From NCBI RefSeq assembly GCF_028768465.1, contig NZ_CP118225.1, positions 3,949,001 through 4,013,000 of the forward strand: a DNA stretch of 64,000 bases, written 5' to 3'. This DNA is from Rhodopirellula sp. P2. Its GTDB lineage: Bacteria > Planctomycetota > Planctomycetia > Pirellulales > Pirellulaceae. The notes under the pieces are model-generated. The model saw only the letters and a program-made list of their open reading frames with translations. It was not told the origin of the DNA and ran no database searches. Positions 35,697-45,300 of the stretch are shown piece after piece. Positions within the stretch are counted from its first letter, which is position 1, and each line of letters opens with the position of its first letter. A program made the position numbers and the translations under genes.

Positions 35697-36423
35697 ACAA
35701 CGTGTGAAGCGTCGACGGTTGCGGCACCATGCCGGCATTCGAGCTGGGCAAGCGAGTGACTGACGGCCTCAGTGTCCCTGAGGGCTGCAGGTCATCCGCA
35801 ATCCATGTCCTAGCTCAAGAAAAGTTCGATGAGTGGTACCGCCGAAACGCTTGTGCAACGAAACACGCCCAACCATTTTCGAGTTCCTCTCGAAGGCACT
35901 GGCGAATTCGCAATAAACGCTGAAAGTCGGCTCCGGTCGATGACATCCTGATCGACGATGGAAATGACCTCGGCCCGAAAGGAAAACGTCTGACGCAGTT
36001 TGGCCCCCGTTCAGGGGGGGGTAGCCAAACTGTGCCGATCGCGTCGACCGGACAGGCTGGGCGGGATTCTAGGACTGCAGCAAATGCGTGCAAGTATCCG
36101 CACTCGCGTTTTGGCAATTTCGCCAGAGTGGAGGGATGTTTCCCTCTACAGGGCGATAAAAGAGTTGCGTCTCACGCTCGGGTGTGGAAATAGGCAAGCC
36201 TGTTCGGGGCCAGATTGAAAGAGCGGCTGGGAGCTGGCGGATTTTGCTCGGTGGACGCCCTTCCGGTGGACGCTTCCTGGCGTTGTTTCCGAGGCTTCCA
36301 CCCTGCCCTCCAAGGTTCTTGTTACCTGGTTTTTCCGTTTCGCGGGTTGAGAAATGGCGGGATTGCTGGCAAGTTCTTCGATTGTTCCGCTGAGTCGTTC
36401 CCCCCTCATCCACTGGTAGCTCC
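35697..36423. other. Long gap without a recognised gene
   Basis: About 730 bases. Open frames on both strands have atypical composition and no domain. A strong hairpin is present at 35996-36032. The last ~150 bases lead into the + strand gene at 36424. It may hold promoters or a structured RNA. Confidence 0.5.
35996..36032. repeat. Strong hairpin in the gap
   Basis: CAGTTTGGC and GCCAAACTG form a 9-bp stem, extended inward by CCCC/GGGG pairs around a small loop. There is no U-run, so it is not an ordinary terminator. Confidence 0.5.
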
Positions 36424-37185
36424 ATGCAACCGCCCCCAGTCCCGGCCGTTCCCCCTGACCACCCTGGCCTCGAAGCGCTGCTTCGGCGGATGGGGGAAGC
36501 CGTCGGGATCATGGACGACACGGTTTTTGAGAACGACAAGTTCCTCGGTTTTTTTCAGTCGTTTCGTCCCGATGGACGTGGCTTGGACGGCGTCTTTGAC
36601 GAGCTGGATGGCGGGTCCGAGCTGCGCCAGCGACTTGAAAACCTGTTTGAAATCGCCGGGGATGACCGCCGGCCTCAAGGCGGTCGCGACGCGTTCTTCG
36701 TGGTTCGGTCGCCGGATCCGATCGATCCAGCGGTGGTCGAATCCAAGGCGGTGGAGTGGACGGGACGCATGGCCGAATTGGCCGAGAAGTTGGGGGATCC
36801 CAAGGCGGCGGAACGCCTGCGGTCCATCACCAAGCACCGGGTTTTGGAAGGCATTCCCCCCAAGCACCCTCGGCAAGATCATGAGAAGACGGAGTTGCTG
36901 AAAACGTTCCAGAACGTCGTCGAACATCTGGTCACGCGAATCTCGACCCCGGAACCTTTCGCAGAATCGCTTCGTGCCCCGTTTTACTTCATCAGCTGCG
37001 ATGCTGGTGTGCGGGATCATTTGATGTGGCCGTTGTACCGGGACCACATGGCGGCGAGTTTTGTCGGTGTGGATCAAGGGGAGGTGGAAGAACCGTTCCA
37101 GCCTTACTTTGACCTCTGGTCCCACGGCGTGAAATTTCGCGTCTATCAAGAAAAACAAGTCGACTGGTACATGCCACGTCTATAG
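36424..37185 (+). CDS. Hypothetical protein upstream of O-antigen ligase-like gene
   Basis: A 253-residue soluble protein with no recognised domain. It is acidic and mostly helical, with KAVEWTGRMAELAEKLGDP and a C-terminal HDHLMWPLYRDH-like region (RDHLMWPLYRDHMAASFVG). No signal peptide or membrane segment. Its TAG stop overlaps a possible GTG start of the next gene (TAGTG), so the two are coupled. It may help surface polysaccharide assembly, by position only. Confidence 0.7.
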   Translation: MQPPPVPAVPPDHPGLEALLRRMGEAVGIMDDTVFENDKFLGFFQSFRPDGRGLDGVFDELDGGSELRQRLENLFEIAGDDRRPQGGRDAFFVVRSPDPIDPAVVESKAVEWTGRMAELAEKLGDPKAAERLRSITKHRVLEGIPPKHPRQDHEKTELLKTFQNVVEHLVTRISTPEPFAESLRAPFYFISCDAGVRDHLMWPLYRDHMAASFVGVDQGEVEEPFQPYFDLWSHGVKFRVYQEKQVDWYMPRL

Positions 37186-37193
37186 TGGGCCCG

Positions 37194-38621
37194 ATGTCAC
37201 CCTCGTCTTCTCAGCCAACGTTTGCGAGCCCGGATTCTGCGGGGCCCGACTCAGTCGTCGCTTCCCAGGTTGCGGCGGACGCCGTCGCGTTCCCTGACGA
37301 TGACATCGACGCCGTTCATCCAGTTGACCCTCCGTCTGGGAATGGCCCCAGGTCTTCTTCCGATGGCGGTGGTTTCCTTCACGCGATCGTGTTTGTGGTC
37401 GTGATGCTGGCGATGTTCATCAACCCAATCGAACCGAAGACCAGTGCGGAATTCGATCGGGCGACCAGCAGCCTGAACGTGCTGACGCTGGCAAAACTCG
37501 CCATTGCAGCGGCGGCCAGCGGCTTGGGGGGAATCGCGTTGTTGGTCAGCCCGCGAACCCGGCAGTTGCTCGGCAGTCTCCCGGGGCTTGGACTGCTCGC
37601 ACTCGGTGGCTTGTTTTGTATCACCAGTCTGTTTGCCATCCAGAGCAACGCGATGATCAGTCGCGCCTCGGCCTTGATCTTTGTTGGCTATCTGCTTTTC
37701 ACCGCGATGGCGTTGGCGACGCTGGGGCCGCGCCGGATGCTGGCGGCGATCGTCGCAGGAACGTCGCTGTACATGTTGGTGACCTGGGGCCTGTTCGTGC
37801 TGGTTCCCGAAATGGGGACGTTTGAGGAATACATCAGCGCGACCGAAACGGTCCAGCGAATGGGCGGCACCGGGCACCCGAACAACATCGCGAAAACGGC
37901 GATCGCGATTGGGTTGGTCAGCGTGGCGATGTACCTGGGACGCACCAATTCTTTGATCTCCGTGGGCGTTCGTGGGCCGTGGCAGCGACTGGTGCTGATC
38001 GCCATCATGGTGCTTGCCGCAGCCACCGTCGTGGCAACGCTCAGCCGAACGGCCATGTTGGCGGGGATGGCCGCCGGGGGCGTGTTGTTGATTGATCGTC
38101 TTTATGGGAGAGGCGGGTTGGCGCTGGGGATCATTGGAATCGCCTCGGCCGCGGGGCTGGTTCTGGCGATTTCGCTGTTCACCGGAGAAGGTCCTTTTTC
38201 GGAATCCGCGGTCAGTGCGGTGACCAAGAGCGGTGATGTCGAAGAGCTCACCTCGCTCACCGGACGAACCACGATTTGGGAAGAAGCCATCGGCCTGATA
38301 GCGCTGCGACCGCTCACGGGATACGGGATGGACAGTGCCGCCAGTGTCATGAGTCGCGAAGCAACCGGGACTCACAACTTGTTGTTGCATGTCACCTTTT
38401 CTGCGGGAGTCTTCGCCTGCTTGTTGATGCTGCTGATGCTCGGATGGTCACTGGTGTTTGGAGCAACCTCGCCCCAGGAATGGATCCGCACGGTCCTGAC
38501 CTACGTGTTGGTGTCAGGACTTGTCGAGGATACGATCATCGAATCGTTTCCAACCACGTTGACCATCCTTTGGATGGCCGCGTTGCTGGCACCAGCCTTA
38601 GCCGGTCGTTCCCAGTCCTGA
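37194..38621 (+). CDS. O-antigen ligase/polymerase-like membrane protein
   Basis: About 475 residues with a ~60-residue hydrophilic N-terminus and around 10-12 membrane helices. The Wzy/WaaL signature region is present: MGGTGHPNNIAKTAIAIGL, then TSLTGRTTIWEEAIGLIALRPLTGYGMD and ATGTHNLLLHVTFSAGV (GR..W, GxG, HN..L). Such proteins join or polymerise lipid-linked glycans in the periplasm. The ATG at 37194 is preferred; GTG at 37185 overlaps the stop of the upstream gene. The 3' end overlaps that of ppc by 24 bases. Substrate unknown. Confidence 0.82.
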   Translation: MSPSSSQPTFASPDSAGPDSVVASQVAADAVAFPDDDIDAVHPVDPPSGNGPRSSSDGGGFLHAIVFVVVMLAMFINPIEPKTSAEFDRATSSLNVLTLAKLAIAAAASGLGGIALLVSPRTRQLLGSLPGLGLLALGGLFCITSLFAIQSNAMISRASALIFVGYLLFTAMALATLGPRRMLAAIVAGTSLYMLVTWGLFVLVPEMGTFEEYISATETVQRMGGTGHPNNIAKTAIAIGLVSVAMYLGRTNSLISVGVRGPWQRLVLIAIMVLAAATVVATLSRTAMLAGMAAGGVLLIDRLYGRGGLALGIIGIASAAGLVLAISLFTGEGPFSESAVSAVTKSGDVEELTSLTGRTTIWEEAIGLIALRPLTGYGMDSAASVMSREATGTHNLLLHVTFSAGVFACLLMLLMLGWSLVFGATSPQEWIRTVLTYVLVSGLVEDTIIESFPTTLTILWMAALLAPALAGRSQS

Positions 38622-41357
38622 AGCAATGGCATTGACGCTCAATAGCAAGGCGGGAAGCAGTGCATCAGCTTGTTTGTGCTCGCCCATTTTGTTGTAGCTA
38701 CGCCAGCGCTGGAGCAATGAAATCTGTTGGCGATGCAGCAAACGCAGGCCCTCGCTTCGCAAGGCGATCATGCGTTGCACGTTGGGACGCTGGGTTTCCA
38801 ACGGTCCGCCGTAGACCGCTTCGACCATCTCGCACGCCAGTGTCCATTGCGATTCGATGTCGGTGACAAAGTGTTCTCGCAGCGTTTCGTTCTCAACCAG
38901 CATCGCGTATTGCTTCATCACTTCGATGTCGACCGCCGTCACACTGGTCGCCACATTGCTGATCAGGTAGTGGAGTGGCGCCCAATCGCGGAGTGCTCCT
39001 TTGACAGCCTCGAACTCATCGGGGCATTCGGTTTGCAACTTCTTGAGTGCCGTTCCAACGCCGTACCAACCGGACAGGTAGCAGCGGGCTTGGCCCCAAC
39101 TGAATACCCACGGGATGGCTCGCAAGTCATCCAGGGTTTGTTGACCGGTGCGACGGGCCGGACGCGAACCGATGCGGCTTTGTTCAATCGCATCGATCGG
39201 CGTGGCTTCACGAAAGAACTCCACGAAGCCATCGCTGTGCAGCAGTTCGTGGTAGGTCGATCGAGCCCAGGCGGCCAGTTTCACCAGCGTTGGTTCCAGC
39301 GGATGTTCCGGCTCCTCCGATCGCGAATCGGCCAGCGATTTTCGCGTGACTCCCGCGAGGAACAGTTCCAGGTTGTAGATCGCGGTCGGTTCGTGAGCGT
39401 ATTTCTGAGCGATCGTCTCGCCCTGCTCTGTGAGCCGCATGTCACCGCCGATCGTGTGATCAGGAAGGCTTTTGATGAACCGGTGTGTTGGTCCGGCACC
39501 GCGGCTGATTGTGCCGCCGCGGCCGTGAAAGAATCGGGCGCGAACGCCGTGGGAGCGAGCCGCCTGAGTGAGCTTTCGTTGAGCATGTCGCAGCCCCACG
39601 AGGCTGGCCAGGATCCCGCCATCCTTGTTGCTATCGCTGTATCCGATCATGACTTGACCAACCGGAGTCGTCGCACCTTCTCGTTGGGCAATCGCGGCCA
39701 AACTGTTTCGGGTGATCGGGTGTTGAAGGAATCCGTCGTAGATCTCCGGTGACCGCTCAAGGTCATCGATCGTTTCGAACAACGGGACCACCGGCAGCGG
39801 GCAAACCACTCCCGATTCGGTCCGTTGCAGCAGCCCGACTTCGCGAGCGAGCAAGTAGACCGCCATCAAATCAGATGTTTTGCGAGTCATGCTGACGATC
39901 AGTGCTCCCAGCCCGTCGGCACCATGTTGGGAACGGTATTCGGTCACCACACGCAGTGCTCCAAGGACCGCATCGGCTTCTTCGCCAGCGGAGGCATCGG
40001 GGTGCGTCAGTGGTCGCGAACTGGCAAGTTCCTCGTTCAGGAAAGCCATCCGTTTGTCTTCATCCCAGCTGGCAAATTTCCAATCCGCCATGCCGGCGGC
40101 TCGCAGGAGTTGTTCGATTGCCGTGTCGTGTTTGGCGCTGTTTTGGCGGATGTCCAGCACTGCCAAGTGGAAACCAAATGTTTGAGCAATCCGCATGGTG
40201 GGTGCCACGGCACTGGTTGCCACATCGCCCAAGTCGACTGCCACCAAGCTTTCGTGCAGGCAACGTAGATCCGCCAGCAATTCGCGTGAACGTCGGTAGG
40301 TGAATTGTTCCTTGCCGTTTGCCAGCGTCGTTTCCGACGGCAAACTGGCCAGCATCAGGTTGATGAACTGACGCCAAGGTTCATTGGGGTTGCGCGCGAT
40401 TGCGGTGGCTCCTGTGGCTCCCATCGCATGGGCTCGTTCTGCAATGCGGGTGAGGAAATCGCTGGTCGGCGGCAACCAATAGGCGGACACGCTGGTCAGC
40501 CGTGCCAGTTGGACCAGCTCCTCTCGCATCAGTTCAACCGCACCACGGCGAAGCTGCATCAGCGTTTCTTCGGTCACTTCGGGCGTGACCAATGGGTGCC
40601 CGTCGCGGTCGCCGCCCACCCAGGTTCCGAAGGTCAATCGCGGCAACGCCAAGGGGTCTGCGATGGCCTTTTCGCTCAGCCCGACCTCTCGCCAAGCTTG
40701 TCGCAAACGTTGATCAAGTGGTTGCAACGCTTTGGGAAACACCACCGTCAAGTAATCCATCACGTTGCGGCGTTCGGATTGCAGGTCCGGTTTGTCGAGG
40801 TAGATTTCGCCGGTTCGCCAGAGAATGCTGAGCACTGATTCGATGGCTTGCTCGTTCTCGGATCGCCGCCATGGGGGAAGGTCTTCCTGGTGTCGAAGTT
40901 GGAACCGGCGGAAGAGGCGACGGTGGTGAGCCAACACCGTCGCTCGTTTGGCTTCGGTGGGGTGGGCGGTCAACACGAGTTCCACTCGCATCGATGGAAG
41001 TTCTGCGGCGATCATCTCCGCGGTCCAGCCCTGGTCGATCAGTTGTTGCAGGCTCTCGCCCCACAAAGCGGGCAGGTCAGCCATGCCGGACTCTGATTCG
41101 ATGCGATCTCGAAACTGAGCCGCCGATCCCTGTTCGGCCATGCTGAGCAATTGAAAGGCAATCGAATACGCCTGAGTCAGCTGAACCGAATCAGCGGGGG
41201 CTTTTGCGGGATCGAGCTTGCAACCTGGAACTGGCAACAGCTCCGCCAATTTCTCGTCGCCCCCGCGTTGCAACACCGTCTGCAGTGCTGACAGCATCCA
41301 TTGCCAGTCACGATTCAGTTGGTCGACATCAAGGGCGAGAATATTGGCTGATACCAT
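38598..41357 (-). CDS. ppc: Phosphoenolpyruvate carboxylase
   Basis: A 919-residue bacterial-type PEPC converting PEP and bicarbonate to oxaloacetate, replenishing the citrate cycle. Landmarks are VLTAHPTEAKRATV with the catalytic histidine near 135, TFGTWVGGDRDGHP, GYSDSNKDGGI, FHGRGGTISRGAGPTH with the second catalytic region, and SLADSRSEEPEH. Length is normal. The C-terminus is SVNAIASGLGTTG in place of the usual QNTG, but the glycine is kept. The ATG at 41357 is close to the family start. Convergent with the O-antigen ligase-like gene, overlapping its last 24 bases. Confidence 0.96.
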   Translation of the reverse strand: MVSANILALDVDQLNRDWQWMLSALQTVLQRGGDEKLAELLPVPGCKLDPAKAPADSVQLTQAYSIAFQLLSMAEQGSAAQFRDRIESESGMADLPALWGESLQQLIDQGWTAEMIAAELPSMRVELVLTAHPTEAKRATVLAHHRRLFRRFQLRHQEDLPPWRRSENEQAIESVLSILWRTGEIYLDKPDLQSERRNVMDYLTVVFPKALQPLDQRLRQAWREVGLSEKAIADPLALPRLTFGTWVGGDRDGHPLVTPEVTEETLMQLRRGAVELMREELVQLARLTSVSAYWLPPTSDFLTRIAERAHAMGATGATAIARNPNEPWRQFINLMLASLPSETTLANGKEQFTYRRSRELLADLRCLHESLVAVDLGDVATSAVAPTMRIAQTFGFHLAVLDIRQNSAKHDTAIEQLLRAAGMADWKFASWDEDKRMAFLNEELASSRPLTHPDASAGEEADAVLGALRVVTEYRSQHGADGLGALIVSMTRKTSDLMAVYLLAREVGLLQRTESGVVCPLPVVPLFETIDDLERSPEIYDGFLQHPITRNSLAAIAQREGATTPVGQVMIGYSDSNKDGGILASLVGLRHAQRKLTQAARSHGVRARFFHGRGGTISRGAGPTHRFIKSLPDHTIGGDMRLTEQGETIAQKYAHEPTAIYNLELFLAGVTRKSLADSRSEEPEHPLEPTLVKLAAWARSTYHELLHSDGFVEFFREATPIDAIEQSRIGSRPARRTGQQTLDDLRAIPWVFSWGQARCYLSGWYGVGTALKKLQTECPDEFEAVKGALRDWAPLHYLISNVATSVTAVDIEVMKQYAMLVENETLREHFVTDIESQWTLACEMVEAVYGGPLETQRPNVQRMIALRSEGLRLLHRQQISLLQRWRSYNKMGEHKQADALLPALLLSVNAIASGLGTTG

Positions 41358-41476
41358 CGTGGCAATTCAATGTGGTGAAAAGGAGAAAGAGTTCGCGACT
41401 CAACTGCATCATCGGGTTGGGTCAATCGACCGAATCCTCGGGTATCTCGCGTTCGCTGCCAATGGTGACAGCGCAT

Positions 41477-41513
41477 AAAAAAACGAGCGCTGTTCTTGAA
41501 CAGCACTCGCTCT
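41477..41513 (-). terminator. Terminator of the Cys-rich gene
   Basis: On the minus strand GAGTGCTGTTC and GAACAGCGCTC pair around a 2-base loop (one G-U), followed by a run of seven U. It lies between the Cys-rich gene and ppc. Confidence 0.85.
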
Positions 41514-41569
41514 TATCTCGGTCAAACGTCGATTCCGAATCAGGTTGGGAAGCAACGAAGTCCGGTGAT

Positions 41570-41917
41570 TCAGTTGCAGCAAGGAGTTGGGCAGCACTTT
41601 TTGGCTGCGAAACGAGCCTTGATCTTTGCGAACAAGCCACACTTTGGCTTGGCACATGGGTCGCAGCAGACAGGTGCTGGTTCGCAGCAAACTGGAGCTG
41701 GTTCGCAGCAAACGACTGGAGCTGGAGCTGGCTCGCAGCAAACAACTGGAGCTGGTGCAGGTTCGCAGCAAACGGGTGCTGGAGCTTCGCAGCAAACTGG
41801 GGCAGCTTCGCAGCAGTTGTTCTTTTTGAAGCATCCGAACAAGCCAGCTTCGGCTTGTGGAGCAACGGCAACGCTGGAAACAGCGAACAGGGCGACAACC
41901 ATGATCGATCGAATCAT
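41570..41917 (-). CDS. Cysteine/proline-rich repeat exported protein
   Basis: A 115-residue protein with a signal peptide (VVALFAVSSVAVAPQAEA). The mature ~90 residues carry 21 cysteines, mostly as CC pairs in repeats of the type CCEPAPAPVV or CCEPAPV (seven or so units), ending with GLFAKIKARFAAKKCC. Such a sequence would form a cross-linked, rod-like or metal-binding surface protein; planctomycetes have cysteine-rich cell-wall proteins. SD AGGAGAG is 7 bases upstream of the ATG at 41917, and a strong terminator follows, so this is a real, expressed gene. No Pfam family is recognised. Confidence 0.8.
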   Translation of the reverse strand: MIRSIMVVALFAVSSVAVAPQAEAGLFGCFKKNNCCEAAPVCCEAPAPVCCEPAPAPVVCCEPAPAPVVCCEPAPVCCEPAPVCCDPCAKPKCGLFAKIKARFAAKKCCPTPCCN

Positions 41918-42239
41918 CTAAACTCTCCTAGACTAGGTGGAAATGCCTCAAACACGCGCGGAGGCAATTTGGGCAGAGTTTAGGTCTCACGCAGCTTGCG
42001 TCAACCATAGCAATTGCACCGGTAAAAACGATTGAATCGTCTTTTCAGGCGGTTTGCTTGCGGTTTTTGAGCGTTTTCACGCGACTGTGATCAAATTGGG
42101 AACGCAGCCGCGTCAGGATGTCGCACCGGGCTCCCTAAGCAGATTCTCTGCATTGACCACCCAATTCGGCCGTTTTGGTGGCAAAGGAGGTGGTTTGCGA
42201 AGGAATTTGGTGGGTCTGGCTCGATGCAGGTCGCGAAAA

Positions 42240-43349
42240 TCAAGCAGCACGGCGACCTGGAGTCGATGTGTCTTCGCGTTTGGAAGGCTGGCCCAAGCGA
42301 CGTCGTGGAATCGCCAGGGGGCCCCGCTCATCCGCTCCAGCGTACGAATACCAGGCTCGTTCATCGATCGCGTCCAAGATCGAGCTGGCGACCTTGACGG
42401 CGCGAGCCCCGGCGGAACCGTCCACAATTGGCGAGGATCCGCTTTCGATGCTGATGACGAAGTCATGCAGTTCGTCCAGGATCGCATTTCGAGGCTGCAA
42501 CTCGTTGACTTCGCAGTTCAGATGCTCGCTGAACAACGTGTCGGCGTAAGCCAGAGGGTTTTCTGTTTGTTCGTTCAGCTCGAACTGCCGAGTCGTGAGC
42601 GTTTCGCTCGCACGAACTGTCGCCAGGGACGGCTTGCCGAAATCGATCTGTGCAAATCCAGCTGGGCTGAACAAGGTCATGTCGCGGGCAGGCAACGGGC
42701 TGACACGCGACGCCTTCAAATTGGCGACCATGCCGCATTCGAATTCGATCCGTGCTTCGGCAATGTCTTCGTGATCGCTGACGACCGAGATTCCACTGGC
42801 AGAAATTGATCGGACGGCGGATTGAGTCAGTGACAGGACAAGGTCCAAATCGTGAATCATCAGGTCCATCACCACGCCGACGTCCAAGCAGCGGCCTGGG
42901 AAACGCGACGCACGAGTGGCTTCGACATACTTGACGTCGACGCCGAAGTCTTCCAACGCTGTGAACGCTGGGTTGAATCGTTCCACGTGGCCGACTTGCA
43001 ACACGACGTTTCGTGTGGATGCCATCAATGCCAGACGACGTGCATCGTCGGATTCGGCTGCCAGTGGTTTTTCAACCATCAGGTGTTTGCCAGCCTTGAT
43101 CAGCGTTGATGCGATGTCGGCGTGGTAGTCGGTGGGGGCCGCGATGATGGCGGCATCGATGTCTTCGATGACATCGTGATAATCCGAGTGAGCCGCAACG
43201 GCGTGAGTGTCGGCGACTGCCTGGCACGCAGCCTGGACGGGATCGCAAACGGCGACGAGGCGAGCGCCATCGACTTGTGAAATCAATTTCGCGTGGATGC
43301 GGCCCAAGTGACCTGCACCAATGACGGCGACTCGCAATTCCCGGTTCAT
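42240..43349 (-). CDS. Gfo/Idh/MocA oxidoreductase, possible UDP-GlcNAc 3-dehydrogenase
   Basis: A 369-residue NAD-dependent sugar dehydrogenase: VAVIGAGHLGRIHAKL (Rossmann GxGxxG), then MVEKPLAAESDDARRL (EKP motif) and the C-terminal alpha/beta domain with DVGVVMDLMIHDLDLVLSL. Its start overlaps the lpxA stop by 4 bases (ATGA), so the two are translationally coupled. In Acidithiobacillus and Leptospira a similar protein, GnnA, beside lpxA oxidises UDP-GlcNAc for conversion to the 3-amino sugar. The same role is likely here but needs a GnnB aminotransferase, which is not in this window. Confidence 0.8.
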   Translation of the reverse strand: MNRELRVAVIGAGHLGRIHAKLISQVDGARLVAVCDPVQAACQAVADTHAVAAHSDYHDVIEDIDAAIIAAPTDYHADIASTLIKAGKHLMVEKPLAAESDDARRLALMASTRNVVLQVGHVERFNPAFTALEDFGVDVKYVEATRASRFPGRCLDVGVVMDLMIHDLDLVLSLTQSAVRSISASGISVVSDHEDIAEARIEFECGMVANLKASRVSPLPARDMTLFSPAGFAQIDFGKPSLATVRASETLTTRQFELNEQTENPLAYADTLFSEHLNCEVNELQPRNAILDELHDFVISIESGSSPIVDGSAGARAVKVASSILDAIDERAWYSYAGADERGPLAIPRRRLGQPSKREDTSTPGRRAA

Positions 43350-44155
43350 GCTGCTTTCTTTCTTCTATCTCGGCCTCGGCCGGCACGACCAAGGCAACTG
43401 TTGTCTAAACAATCAAACAGGTGCCGCAACACGGGGCGGATCGGACCTGTCGCGAACAATTCATCGCGAGCGGGTTCCACGCCGATACGTTTCCGATACA
43501 GCAAACGAAAAGCCTGTGTCAACACCGTAATGTCATCTTCGGTGTAGTCATGACGTTTCAGTCCCACGGTGTTGATGCAGCGAGGGCGAGCGTCGGCCCC
43601 GTCGACGATGACAAACGGAGGCACGTCTTGAAGGATGCGAGTCATCGCACCGACAAAGCTGAGCGTTCCGATCGAAACGAATTGATGCACGCCGGCTCCG
43701 CCTGCAATCGTGACGTCGTCCGCGATGTGAGCGTGGCCGCCAATCATGCAGTTGTTGGCCAGCACGATTCGCGAACCGATGATGCAATCGTGCGCAATGT
43801 GGGTGCCGGTCATCAGGTAGTTGTGGTCGCCCACGCGAGTCACGCCGTCTTCTTTTTCGCTGGCACGGTTGATCGTGACTTGTTCCCGGAAGACGTTGCC
43901 ATCGCCGATCTCCACACGCGTGGGTGTGTTGCGGTAGCTGACGTCTTGTGGGTTGGTGCCGATCGAAACGTGCGGGAAGATTTGGTTGTCGCAACCGATC
44001 GAGGTGACGCCATCCAGGGTTACGTGATCGCCCACGCGCGTGCGGTCGCCTAACTTGACATTGGGACCAATGACACAGAAGTGTCCGATTTGGACACCTT
44101 CGCCAATTTGCGCACGAGGATCGACCACGGCGGTTTGAGCGATACTAGCACTCAT
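43346..44155 (-). CDS. lpxA: UDP-N-acetylglucosamine O-acyltransferase LpxA
   Basis: A 269-residue left-handed beta-helix enzyme. It transfers a 3-hydroxyacyl chain from acyl carrier protein to UDP-GlcNAc, the first lipid A step. Hexapeptide repeats run through most of it (IGEGVQIGHFCVIG, LGDRTRVGDHVTL), with the LpxA block TGTHIAHDCIIGSRIVLANN containing the catalytic histidine, and GGAGVHQFVSIGTLSFVG. The C-terminal helical part (INTVGLKRHDYTEDDI) is standard. It lies between lpxC (73 bases upstream) and the oxidoreductase (4-base overlap). Confidence 0.95.
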   Translation of the reverse strand: MSASIAQTAVVDPRAQIGEGVQIGHFCVIGPNVKLGDRTRVGDHVTLDGVTSIGCDNQIFPHVSIGTNPQDVSYRNTPTRVEIGDGNVFREQVTINRASEKEDGVTRVGDHNYLMTGTHIAHDCIIGSRIVLANNCMIGGHAHIADDVTIAGGAGVHQFVSIGTLSFVGAMTRILQDVPPFVIVDGADARPRCINTVGLKRHDYTEDDITVLTQAFRLLYRKRIGVEPARDELFATGPIRPVLRHLFDCLDNSCLGRAGRGRDRRKKAA

Positions 44156-44228
44156 AGTTGGGTCCTTGGTGCGTTGTTCTGAAGTTGAGGTGCGTGTGTG
44201 AAGTGAGTCGAAGGTCCGAGGAGATCAA

Positions 44229-45134
44229 TCATGCGGCTCGCCGTTGCTGGAGGCAAATGGGCTGATTGGCAGGTTGATTCCGTTGTTGTTGCTGAGCGAG
44301 TTCAGCCAGTCGAACGGCGACCATGCCGTTGAGTTGGTGCCCGCCTCGGACGGAAGAAAACTGTCCTATCAAACTGACGCCGGCCAGGGAAAGGTCACCG
44401 ATCAGGTCCAGTGTTTTGTGGCGGGCGCACTCGTTGCGGAATCGATACTCGTTCTCGACAGGTCCTTCGTCACTGATCACCAGGAGGTCTTGGTGTGTGA
44501 CGTGGGAGGCAACGCCGGACTGGCGAAGTTGCAAGGCTTGGTCGGCAGTCACGAACGTGCGTGCAGAAGCGACTTGGCGTGCAAACGTGTGCGGTGTTGG
44601 AACGCAGCGGAAGGATTGCTGCGGGATGGCGCTGGCGGGGCCGTAGTCCAAGCAGTATTCGTAAACCGCTTCACCTTGGGTGGTGGGCGAAACGTCGACG
44701 TACCCGCCACCATGTTCAAGGCGGAATGGTTCCCGGATCGTCAGTGGTTGGGACGCGGCGGCTTGGATGACCAAGCCTGCTTCTTGCAGTGCCTCGACGT
44801 AAGGCAGGGAGCTTCCGTCCAGGCCAGGGAGTTCTTCTGAGGTGATTTCGACGCGGCAGTTGTCGATTTCGAGGCCTGCGAAGGCGGCCATCAAGTGCTC
44901 GACCATTTCAAATTTGGCCGGGCCGTTGGCGAGGTTCGTTCGGAATGAAACGCCCGTTGCAAACTGAGTGTTCGCAGGGCATTCCGGTTCGCCAGGCAGG
45001 TCGGATCGCACGAGTACGATTCCTGTTCCGGCTGGCGCGGGGCAGCAGGTGACGCGGACGTCCTTGCCGCTCCAGTAGCCGCGGCCGCTGATCGCACAGC
45101 TCGAGGCGATTGTGTGTTCGTTGCGAATCCCCAT
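44229..45134 (-). CDS. lpxC: UDP-3-O-acyl-N-acetylglucosamine deacetylase LpxC
   Basis: About 301 residues. LpxC is the zinc-dependent, committed step of lipid A synthesis. Motifs: VEHLMAAFAGLEIDNC with the first zinc histidine, SARTFVTADQ, NECARHKTLDLIGDLSLAG with His and Asp ligands, and RGGHQLNGMVA with the catalytic histidine. The last ~25 residues are Gln/Asn-rich, a tail absent from standard LpxC. The ATG at 45134 is chosen; a GTG at 45137 is nearly equivalent, with AAGGAGG 8 bases before it. It is upstream of lpxA and downstream of skp. Confidence 0.93.
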   Translation of the reverse strand: MGIRNEHTIASSCAISGRGYWSGKDVRVTCCPAPAGTGIVLVRSDLPGEPECPANTQFATGVSFRTNLANGPAKFEMVEHLMAAFAGLEIDNCRVEITSEELPGLDGSSLPYVEALQEAGLVIQAAASQPLTIREPFRLEHGGGYVDVSPTTQGEAVYEYCLDYGPASAIPQQSFRCVPTPHTFARQVASARTFVTADQALQLRQSGVASHVTHQDLLVISDEGPVENEYRFRNECARHKTLDLIGDLSLAGVSLIGQFSSVRGGHQLNGMVAVRLAELAQQQQRNQPANQPICLQQRRAA

Positions 45135-45300
45135 CACGCTGCGAGCCTCCTTGCACGCGAGCGAAGCCTGATTGTCATCAACGGAGTGACGATGTGCCCC
45201 ATTGGTATCCTTGGAGAGCGTCACGAATCCTTGCGACGCTCGGTCGGTGGCTCAAGCGATGCTCGAGCCACCTTTTGAATTGTCAGTCAGGACGACTGGA

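Noticed and set aside
37251-38390. 379-codon minus-strand frame
   Set aside because: Antisense to the O-antigen-ligase-like gene; low-complexity Gln/Arg/His composition typical of a shadow.
41626-41829. Short repeats suggestive of a CRISPR array
   Set aside because: They are codon-level repeats of the Cys-rich protein; spacing is short and there are no unique spacers.
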